DNA of 64,000 nt, from the NCBI RefSeq assembly GCF_030816475.1, contig NZ_JAUSXF010000001.1:2480001-2544000 (forward strand), written 5' to 3'. The position numbers were made by a program, and so were the translations under genes. Below, piece after piece: positions 57,493 to 64,000 of this stretch. Below the pieces are notes generated by a model, which was not told the origin of the DNA, did no database searches, and worked only from the letters and a program-made list of their open reading frames with translations. Numbering within the stretch: the stretch's first letter is position 1; each line of letters starts with the position of its first letter. Source of the DNA: Arthrobacter pascens. GTDB lineage: Bacteria > Actinomycetota > Actinomycetes > Actinomycetales > Micrococcaceae.

Positions 57493-57987
57493 GTGGGACG
57501 CAAAAGCAGTTCACAGGGAACACCGGCAACAGCGGCGCTGGCCGCGGCCGGTGTTCCTTTTGTGCTGCATCCGTACGTCCATGACCCCTCCGCGGCCAGC
57601 TACGGAGCCGAAGCCGCTGAAGCCCTGGGAATTGACCCGGAAAAGGTCTTCAAGACCCTGATGGTGGAAGTGGAGGGGCGGCTGGCAGTGGGCGTGGTGC
57701 CGGTGAGTGGAAGCCTTGACCTGAAAGCATTCGCTGCTGCCTTGGGCGCCAAGAAGGCATCCATGGCCGACCCGGCAGTTGCTGAACGGCGTACCGGCTA
57801 CGTCCTTGGCGGGATCTCCCCGCTGGGCCAGCGCCAAACCTCCCCCACCGTGATAGACGGCAGCGCCCTCGCGCTGGAGACCATGCTGGTTTCAGGCGGA
57901 AAGCGCGGGTTGGACATCGAGGTGGCGCCGGCAGACCTGCTGCGGCTGACCGACGGCATCACAGCCCCCATCGGGACGCCTAAGTAG
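57493..57987 (+). CDS. ybaK: Cys-tRNA(Pro)/Cys-tRNA(Cys) deacylase
   Basis: 164 residues from GTG 57493, 10 bp after the sufE stop. PFVLHPYVHDPSAASYGAEA, DPEKVFKTLMVEVEG with the key Lys, and GGISPLGQRQTSPTVIDGSA are YbaK/EbsC features. It clears Cys mischarged on tRNA-Pro. It overlaps the converging hydrolase gene by 8 bp. Confidence 0.94.
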   Translation: MGRKSSSQGTPATAALAAAGVPFVLHPYVHDPSAASYGAEAAEALGIDPEKVFKTLMVEVEGRLAVGVVPVSGSLDLKAFAAALGAKKASMADPAVAERRTGYVLGGISPLGQRQTSPTVIDGSALALETMLVSGGKRGLDIEVAPADLLRLTDGITAPIGTPK

Positions 57988-59263
57988 CAGCCTTTCCGGG
58001 GTAGGACTGACCCGGATTGATCCGGGGTACCAGTTGTTGGCGGAGCCATGCCTTGACCAGCCGCTCCCAGCGCGCAGGATCCACATTCCATTCCTTCGTG
58101 TGCCGGGCGTGATGGAAGGTTTCGAAGGTCACCATTTCCGGGTTCCGCTCGGCGAGGGTCGCTGACGGGCCATAGGGCACATATTCGTCGTCAACGCTGT
58201 GCAGGATCAGGGTGGGGGTCCGGAGTTCCACAGCCCGAGAGACCCAGTCCATGGCTTTCAGGTCCACGGGTGCTGCCAGACCCGTGAGCCTGCGGCCCAG
58301 AGGGTGGCCCAGCATCAACTGGCCGTACCTTCCCACCAGGGACGGGATCCTGTTCAGCTCCGCGTGATGGGCCAGCACGTTCACCCAGTTGATGACGGGG
58401 GCGTCCAGGACCATGGCCCGGATCAGCTGGCGGTAGCGTGACAGGTCCGCTGTCTGCAGGCAGATGGCGCCTCCCATGGACCAGCCGAAGAGGACAATTT
58501 CCTCCGCACCGTTAGCCAGCGCATAGGTGATGGCTGCTTCCACGTCACGCCACTCGGTCGACCCGAGCCCGTAACGGCCGTCGTCCGCCGACGGTGCCAG
58601 CCCGTCGTTGCGGTAGGAGACCAGGAGGCTGGTCAGCCCGAGTTCAAGCGCCGGACCCACAGCCCTCAACGCCTCCTGGCGGCTGGCTCCGCGGCCGTGG
58701 ACCATCACAGCCCAGGTTCGGGATTGTCCGCCCGCCCGTACCAGCCAGGCAGGTGCCTGGCCGCCGTCGACCTCGATCAGGACGTCCTCTGCCGGGAGGC
58801 CGACGGCGGCCGGGTCGGGGTAGACCGCGCCGCTCCACCAGCCACGGTGGGCGGTGCTGAGGTCACCGCTGTAGACGGCCTCCACTTCGCGGAGGACCGT
58901 GCGTTCGGCCGGAGCATAGGAGACGATCCGTCCGATCCTGGCGTGCCCTTTGCCGCCGTCAAAGAAGAGGCCGTAAACGCCCTCGACGGTGGTGTCCTCG
59001 TTTGCAGCCAGAATGACCTGCTGGCGGGCGCCGTCCCGGATCACGGCCAGCACTTCCTGGTTCGATATCCGCTGCCGGGCGGGAGTGATGACGCGGCGGG
59101 CAAAGTACAGGGCCAGGGCTGAGGAACCTGTGGCAAGCAGGCCGGCCAGGGCGCCACCGCCTATGACACTGCCGATGGCCCACTTCGCGCGCATCGACAT
59201 CCCGGTGCCCGGAAGGGGCGGGCTTGCCGCCGGGGGCGTTGCGGTTCGCGGAAAAGATGACAT
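57980..59263 (-). CDS. Membrane-anchored alpha/beta hydrolase
   Basis: 427 residues from ATG 59263. Residues 25-56 are a single membrane segment (KWAIGSVIGGGALAGLLATG); a soluble domain with VMVHGRGASRQEAL and the nucleophile elbow GWSMGG follows. An Asp in LILHSVDDEYVPYG and a His in FHHARHTKEW complete a triad. The substrate is unknown; the anchor places it at the membrane. Confidence 0.85.
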   Translation of the reverse strand: MSSFPRTATPPAASPPLPGTGMSMRAKWAIGSVIGGGALAGLLATGSSALALYFARRVITPARQRISNQEVLAVIRDGARQQVILAANEDTTVEGVYGLFFDGGKGHARIGRIVSYAPAERTVLREVEAVYSGDLSTAHRGWWSGAVYPDPAAVGLPAEDVLIEVDGGQAPAWLVRAGGQSRTWAVMVHGRGASRQEALRAVGPALELGLTSLLVSYRNDGLAPSADDGRYGLGSTEWRDVEAAITYALANGAEEIVLFGWSMGGAICLQTADLSRYRQLIRAMVLDAPVINWVNVLAHHAELNRIPSLVGRYGQLMLGHPLGRRLTGLAAPVDLKAMDWVSRAVELRTPTLILHSVDDEYVPYGPSATLAERNPEMVTFETFHHARHTKEWNVDPARWERLVKAWLRQQLVPRINPGQSYPGKAAT

Positions 59264-59366
59264 GGTTCCATTCTTACCGCCGCAAGCTTCCAAGCCATAT
59301 TCCGCGCGGCGTGCCGCGCCGGAGTCAATGGATGCAGGTGCCTGGGCACAGGACTAGGCTGATGCC

Positions 59367-59858
59367 ATGAGCGACCCAATCGTCATCCTGACCGAAGAAC
59401 CGCTTGGAGCGGACGACCGCCTGAACATCGAACGCCTGGTGGACGGGGCGGACACCCGCCTTGTGCTCCTCGTTCCGGCCAATACAGAGCGGCACCTGGT
59501 GGTGGATTTCCTGGAAAATCTCTCCATGCTGGATGTGGCCAAGGCTTTCCGCGAGCTGACCGCCCATACGCCGGATCCTGCTGCCGAGCGGGCGGAGGCC
59601 GCCGAGACGCTGGCTGTCTCGCTCGATGCCCTTGAGGGCCTGGGCGGCGGAGTCACCGGCGAGGTGGTGGAGGGCGGGGCCGTCAGCGGCCTGGTAGCGA
59701 AGGTCAAGGAGCTGGGCGCAGCCCAGGCAGTCGTCATCACCCGTCCCCATGCGGTAGCCGACACCTTCCACACTGACTGGGCCAACAAGGCCCAGGACCA
59801 GCTTGGCCTGCCGGTCCTCCATCTCTATGCCGGTTCGGGATTTATCGGCGACTCGTGA
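59367..59858 (+). CDS. Conserved actinobacterial protein, UspA-like fold suspected
   Basis: 163 residues. PIVILTEEPLGADDRLNIER starts with a strand-turn-helix; VVITRPHAVADTFHTDWANK and DQLGLPVLHLYAGSGFIG are strongly conserved-looking. Relatives are sometimes mislabelled as indole-3-glycerol phosphate synthase. The alternating strands and helices resemble universal-stress-protein folds, but the ATP loop is not clear. It is 13 bp before msrB. Confidence 0.75.
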   Translation: MSDPIVILTEEPLGADDRLNIERLVDGADTRLVLLVPANTERHLVVDFLENLSMLDVAKAFRELTAHTPDPAAERAEAAETLAVSLDALEGLGGGVTGEVVEGGAVSGLVAKVKELGAAQAVVITRPHAVADTFHTDWANKAQDQLGLPVLHLYAGSGFIGDS

Positions 59859-59871
59859 GCGTTGAAAGACT

Positions 59872-60378
59872 ATGAGCATCTTTGGAAACAACATTTTCGG
59901 CAACAAGGCCGCCGGGTCCATTCCTGCAGTGGGGAACGCGGACCGTCCGGAGGCCGAAAAGCAGAAATCGGATGCCGAGTGGCGGCAGGAACTGACGCCA
60001 GAGGAATACCATGTGCTCCGCGAGGCCGGCACCGAGCGCCCCTTCACCGGCGAGTACTGGGACACCCACACGGCCGGCGTCTACCAATGCCGGGCCTGCG
60101 GCGCTGAGCTGTTCACCAGCAACGAAAAGTTCGATTCGCATTGCGGCTGGCCGTCCTTCTGGGCACCGCTCGCCGAGGGGACCGTGCGCTACATCCACGA
60201 CCGGACCCTTGGAATGGAAAGAGTGGAGGTCCGGTGTGCAAATTGCGACTCGCACCTGGGCCACGTCTTTGACGGCGAAGGCTATGGAACCCCCACTGAC
60301 CAGCGGTACTGCATTAACTCGGTTTCGCTCAGGCTGGTTCCCCGCGAGGTTGAGGAAGACTCCGCAACGGCTTCCTGA
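59872..60378 (+). CDS. msrB: Peptide-methionine (R)-S-oxide reductase
   Basis: 168 residues. Zinc sites CRAC and CANC, the segment [14 protein letters not shown] and the catalytic Cys in [12 protein letters not shown] are all present; the His in [11 protein letters not shown] is conserved. It repairs R-methionine sulfoxide in proteins. A 38-residue N-terminal extension precedes the core. Confidence 0.95.
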   Translation: MSIFGNNIFGNKAAGSIPAVGNADRPEAEKQKSDAEWRQELTPEEYHVLREAGTERPFTGEYWDTHTAGVYQCRACGAELFTSNEKFDSHCGWPSFWAPLAEGTVRYIHDRTLGMERVEVRCANCDSHLGHVFDGEGYGTPTDQRYCINSVSLRLVPREVEEDSATAS

Positions 60379-60528
60379 TAGGGCGGCAGGCTCTCTGGAA
60401 CTGGATCTGGAATGCCGTTCCCGGCATCCGAGACAAAGAGCTCCTTATCCTATGACCGTTTTGGAGTTAGGAGATCTTTCTGGTTGCTACGCTCGCCTTA
60501 GAGTCACAGCGAATCAGAAAGGCCTCCG

Positions 60529-61896
60529 ATGACCGAGACCATACTTAGTGCCCCTACCAGGATTTCGGCGGAACATCCGTACTGGATCAGGCTGAAGGCT
60601 GCCGCAACAGCGCTCCAGGCCCTCCAGGTCCAGGACGGTTCCGTTCCCGGGGCCACCGACCAGGCCGAAGCCGCTGTCCAGGTCCAGGCGATCGTCGAGT
60701 CCCTCGGTGGACTGGCTCCGCTCTTCCCGCATGACGAGGTTTATCTTGCGGCAGTGGCAGGCGATTTTGCGGCGTGGGCTGAGCGCGGCTTCGGGATCCC
60801 GGATTTCCTGTCCTCGCTCGTGGCATTCCAGCCACAGCAGCAGCGCCAGGACGGGCTGCAGCATGTGGTCATTTTCCCCATGTACACCCAGAACGGCAGC
60901 AGCAGCAGGCTCGTGGAAGCTGTTCTGATCGAAGTGATCTGGCCTGATTTCATTGCCGGGCTGGAAGCCGGAGAGTATTCCAACAAACTCTTCGTGCCCA
61001 TCCGCTTCTTGGATTTCACGCCGGGGTACAACACCAACTCCGCAGTGCTGTTCCCGGAAACGGTGAGCGTCAGGGAAACACCGTCCTTCACATGGGGCGC
61101 CATTTTTGCGGACCGCGAGGCGGCCCGCTTCCGCCGGGTTCTGCGTGCGGCAGCGGAGATCACCGCGCTGGAGCTTCCCGCCGGCGCCGCGGAGCTGCTG
61201 GAGAACCAGGAACTGACCGAGGCCACGTTTGTGATGTGGGACCTGATCCATGACCGGACCCACATGCGCGGCGACCTGCCGTTCGATCCGTTCATGATCA
61301 AGCAGCGGATGCCGTTCTTCCTGTATTCACTGGAGGAACTCCGCTGCGACCTCACCGCCTTCAGGGAGTCCGTCCGGATCGAAAAGGACGACGACGCCGA
61401 ACCCGAGGCCCGCCGTCACGCCGGGCTGGTCCAGTACGCCATCATTTTTGACCGGATTTTCCGCTTCTCCATCACCGGCAGCCGGGTGCGCAACTACGAC
61501 GGGCTGGGCGGCCAGCTGCTCTTCGCATGGCTGCACCAGCACCGCGTCCTGCACTGGACCGACAGCCGTCTCAGCATCGACTGGGAGCACGTGGCCGAGG
61601 CAGTGATCGCCCTGGGAGCGAGCATTGACGAGCTGTACTGGCGCTCCATCGACCGGCCCAAAACAGCCCACTGGCTCGCCGCCTACCAGCTGATTTCCGC
61701 TACCGTCACACCCCACCCGGCATCGGCATGGGCCAAGGGCGCTGAAGCACTGCCGCTCTCCGGTCCTCCCCGCGGCCTGACGGACCGTGTGCTGGACGAC
61801 GAATTCCCCCTGTCCATGTTCTTTGAGGCTTTGGAGAAGAAAATGCGCCCGGTCATCGAATCCACCGCCGGGATCACCGGCAGGTCAGCACTGTGA
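60529..61896 (+). CDS. DUF6421-family protein
   Basis: 455 residues, no known domain beyond DUF6421. HVVIFPMYTQNGSSSRLVEA, DLIHDRTHMRGDLPFDPFMI, QYAIIFDRIFRFSITG and GQLLFAWLHQHRVLHWTD look conserved; several His and Asp residues could bind a metal (HDRTH). ATG 60529 has GAAAGG upstream. It starts an operon with an SDR gene 10 bp later and a threonine aldolase. Function unknown. Confidence 0.85.
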   Translation: MTETILSAPTRISAEHPYWIRLKAAATALQALQVQDGSVPGATDQAEAAVQVQAIVESLGGLAPLFPHDEVYLAAVAGDFAAWAERGFGIPDFLSSLVAFQPQQQRQDGLQHVVIFPMYTQNGSSSRLVEAVLIEVIWPDFIAGLEAGEYSNKLFVPIRFLDFTPGYNTNSAVLFPETVSVRETPSFTWGAIFADREAARFRRVLRAAAEITALELPAGAAELLENQELTEATFVMWDLIHDRTHMRGDLPFDPFMIKQRMPFFLYSLEELRCDLTAFRESVRIEKDDDAEPEARRHAGLVQYAIIFDRIFRFSITGSRVRNYDGLGGQLLFAWLHQHRVLHWTDSRLSIDWEHVAEAVIALGASIDELYWRSIDRPKTAHWLAAYQLISATVTPHPASAWAKGAEALPLSGPPRGLTDRVLDDEFPLSMFFEALEKKMRPVIESTAGITGRSAL

Positions 61897-61906
61897 GTCC
61901 GGCACT

Positions 61907-62629
61907 GTGAGCGAAACACGGGCCATGGACGGCATCCCGGTCCTGAACGTCCTGGTCACCGGGGGCAGCGGAGAGTCGGGAATTGCTGTGGCAGGGGCCC
62001 TCCGGGAAGCAGGGTTCCGGATCTTCACTGTGGGCTCGGACCAGTCCCGCATCGAGGCGGCGGCCGCACGGACCGGCGAGGGCGTCACTCCCCTCGTCTG
62101 CGACCTCGCCAGCCTTGCCGATGTCCGGGCCCTCAGGGACAGCCTTGCCGGCAGCGGCACCACCATCGATGCGGTCATCCACCTGGTGGGAGGCTGGCGC
62201 GGAGCAAAGGGAATCCCTGACCAGAGCGACTCCGACTGGGAGTTCCTGGAGCGGGGAGCCATCACCACCCTGCGGAACGTGTCCCGAGTGTTCTACACGG
62301 ACCTTGCCGATTCCGTTTGCGGGAGATTTGCCATGGTCTCCTCGACGGCAGTGGGAAAACCCACCGCCGCGGCGGCCAGCTACGCGGCGGCGAAGGCCGC
62401 AGCCGAGGCATGGACCATGGCAATGGCTGAAGGCTTCAGCCGCACCGAGTCCAGCGCCGCCGTCGTACTCGTGGTGAAGGCGCTTGTGGATGAGACGATG
62501 CGGAAGCGGCACCCGGAACGGACTTTTCCGGGCGCCACCGACGTCCGGGACCTGGCCGCCGCCGTCGTCGGCCTGTTCAGCAGTCCGGCAGCCGGGCTGA
62601 ACGGCGAGCGCCTGCTGCTGACCCCCTGA
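61907..62629 (+). CDS. SDR-family protein
   Basis: 240 residues from GTG 61907; an ATG at 61925 is also possible. LVTGGSGESGIAVAGALREA is the nucleotide motif; VSSTAVGK supplies Ser and SYAAAKAAAEA the Tyr-x-x-x-Lys. The first loop GGSGESGIA departs from the usual GxxxGIG. Co-transcribed with DUF6421 and the aldolase gene. Confidence 0.88.
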   Translation: MSETRAMDGIPVLNVLVTGGSGESGIAVAGALREAGFRIFTVGSDQSRIEAAAARTGEGVTPLVCDLASLADVRALRDSLAGSGTTIDAVIHLVGGWRGAKGIPDQSDSDWEFLERGAITTLRNVSRVFYTDLADSVCGRFAMVSSTAVGKPTAAAASYAAAKAAAEAWTMAMAEGFSRTESSAAVVLVVKALVDETMRKRHPERTFPGATDVRDLAAAVVGLFSSPAAGLNGERLLLTP

Positions 62630-62647
62630 CCTCCCTAGACTGAAAGC

Positions 62648-63778
62648 GTGAGCAAAGCAATGACAACCGCAATAAACACAGCCGGAGCACTTGCCGATCT
62701 CTCCGCGGTCCGGCTCCATGACGCAGCCGTCCGGGGGTTCGCCTCGGACAACTACTCCGGCGTCCACCCTGAGGTCCTGGCGGCACTGGCGGCAGCGAAC
62801 GGGGGCCACCAGGTCTCTTACGGCGAGGACGACTACACCGCACGCCTCCAGCAACTGATGGAGGAACACTTCGGATCAGGCATCGAGTGCTTCCCGGTGT
62901 TCAACGGGACGGGCGCCAACGTCCTGTCCCTGCAGTCCCTGCTTCCGCGCTGGGGTGCCGTGGTGTGTGCGTCCACTGCCCACATCAACATGGACGAGAA
63001 CGGCGCCCCCGAGCGGATCGGCGGAATCAAGCTCCTCAGCGTCCCCACGCCTGACGGCAAACTGACACCCGACCTCATTGACCGCGAGGCGTGGGGATGG
63101 GGTGATGAGCACCGCGCCCAGCCATTGGCCGTCTCGATTACCCAGACCACCGAACTGGGCACGTGCTACACGCCTGAGGAGGTGCGCGCCATTGCGGACC
63201 ATGTCCATGCCAAGGGCATGAAGCTCCACATGGACGGTGCCCGGCTGGCCAATGCCGCGGCGCACCTGCAAGTGCCGCTGAGGGCTTTCACGCGCGACGC
63301 CGGTGTGGACATCCTGTCCTTCGGCGGCACCAAGAACGGACTGCTTTTCGGCGAAGTGGTTGTGGCTCTCAACCCCGAAGCGGCCTCCGGCCTGGTGTAC
63401 CTGCGGAAGATGAACATGCAGCTCGCTTCCAAGATGCGGTTTCTTTCAGCCCAGTTCATCGCGCTGCTGGAGGGCGGCCTGTGGCTCCGTTCGGCGTCCC
63501 ACGCCAACGCCATGGCCACCCGACTCCGCGCGGCCGTGGACACGATCGACGGCGTGGAGCCCACGCAGAAGACGGAATCCAACGGCGTGTTTGCCGTCCT
63601 CCCCAAGGGCGTGGCAGACAGGCTGCGGGAGTCCTTCCGCTTCTACGACTGGGATGAGGCGGCGCGGGAAGTCCGCTGGATGTGTTCCTTCGACACGAGT
63701 GAGGACGATATTGATGCTTTTGTTGCCGCGATCCGCCGGGAGATGGCTGCCCACCATGCAGCCAAAACGGCCAGTTAG
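62648..63778 (+). CDS. Low-specificity L-threonine aldolase (beta-eliminating lyase family)
   Basis: 376 residues from GTG 62648. FASDNYSGVHPEVLAAL, YGEDDYTARLQQLM, NGTGANVLSL, LHMDGARLANAAAH and the PLP Lys in SFGGTKNGLLFGE are hallmarks of this family. It cleaves beta-hydroxy amino acids to glycine and an aldehyde. Third gene of the DUF6421-SDR unit, 18 bp after the SDR stop. Confidence 0.93.
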   Translation: MSKAMTTAINTAGALADLSAVRLHDAAVRGFASDNYSGVHPEVLAALAAANGGHQVSYGEDDYTARLQQLMEEHFGSGIECFPVFNGTGANVLSLQSLLPRWGAVVCASTAHINMDENGAPERIGGIKLLSVPTPDGKLTPDLIDREAWGWGDEHRAQPLAVSITQTTELGTCYTPEEVRAIADHVHAKGMKLHMDGARLANAAAHLQVPLRAFTRDAGVDILSFGGTKNGLLFGEVVVALNPEAASGLVYLRKMNMQLASKMRFLSAQFIALLEGGLWLRSASHANAMATRLRAAVDTIDGVEPTQKTESNGVFAVLPKGVADRLRESFRFYDWDEAAREVRWMCSFDTSEDDIDAFVAAIRREMAAHHAAKTAS

Positions 63779-63839
63779 CATGGACGCTTTGACGGCGAGC
63801 CTGCGCTCCCGCCCCGCTGCGGTTGCGTAACCTGCGAAG

Positions 63840-64000
63840 GTGAACGCACTCGCCCAGGTTCCCCCGGAGTTTCTGCACGCTTTGGGAACCCTCAGGAAAG
63901 CCCGGTGCCGCGGTGAACTGCACCTGGCGGAAATTCCGGCTCCGGCACGGCTGGCGCCGTACGCGGTGGCGCTCGGTGCCGAAGTCATGGCGCCCGGCCC
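63840..64000 (+). CDS. DUF3000-family protein (N-terminal part)
   Basis: GTG 63840 opens a frame that runs off the window: VNALAQVPPEFLHALGTLRK, then ELHLAEIPAPARLAPYAVAL. This is the start of the actinobacterial DUF3000 family, of unknown function. 61 bp after the aldolase stop. Confidence 0.7.
   Translation, partial: MNALAQVPPEFLHALGTLRKARCRGELHLAEIPAPARLAPYAVALGAEVMAPG

Overview
The window is high-GC DNA from an actinobacterium, most likely Arthrobacter, Pseudarthrobacter or a close relative. The evidence is the G/C-rich third codon positions, the ANTAR regulator PdtaR, the HGxxPAAW and Trp-operon membrane proteins, an Rv0909-type antitoxin, the actinobacterial families DUF6421 and DUF3000, and many ATGA start/stop overlaps. 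The genus is inferred from gene content and order, not from a search.

Left part, 1-24.6 kb: accessory and partly decayed. It opens with the tail of an aminotransferase, a multiply frameshifted aspA remnant and an amino-acid permease. About 1.6 kb without a recognisable gene and a frameshifted DHFR-like gene follow. A LacI-type regulator is divergent to an operon of a PhyH-type dioxygenase, an IolG-like dehydrogenase and an SDR. Next come a leaderless HTH/nucleotidyltransferase pair that looks like a toxin-antitoxin module and a Schlafen AlbA_2 protein. Two ~160-bp imperfect repeats carrying the 3' end of a tRNA-Leu gene, with its flank, lie at 3208 and 11633 and bracket that cargo. A shorter match is the 3' end of an intact tRNA-Leu(CAA) at 24.6 kb. 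From 12.8 to 23.5 kb are an NmrA-like reductase, LtrA, a thioredoxin-reductase-like flavoprotein with a UBP zinc-finger partner, an NTF2-like protein, an HSL-type esterase, a MarR regulator, a large LuxR-type ATPase regulator (LAL) and an HD-domain protein.

Right part, 24.9-64 kb: dense housekeeping DNA. After pdtaR, a long minus-strand block carries pyk, gltD, gltB, lgt, trpA, trpB, trpC (frameshifted as given), two small membrane proteins, trpE and hisI, then hisF, hisG and hisE. Next is the riboflavin operon ribD-ribE-ribB-ribA-ribH behind an FMN riboswitch, with a 27-codon leader ORF that overlaps the ribD start. Then come rpe, rsmB, fmt, def and a PD-(D/E)XK protein, a cluster of tRNA-Val, Gly and Cys genes with a duplicated Gly-Val pair, an Rv0909-like protein and a truncated BenE transporter. 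The end carries zapE, a rhodanese, sufE, ybaK, an alpha/beta hydrolase, msrB, a DUF6421-SDR-threonine aldolase operon and the start of a DUF3000 gene.

Most likely to be new or informative: the riboflavin leader ORF with its hairpin, the 8.4-kb segment between tRNA-derived repeats with its TA pair and Schlafen protein, the trpC frameshift, the His/Gly/Asn-rich extension on GTP cyclohydrolase II, and the LacI-controlled PhyH/IolG/SDR operon.
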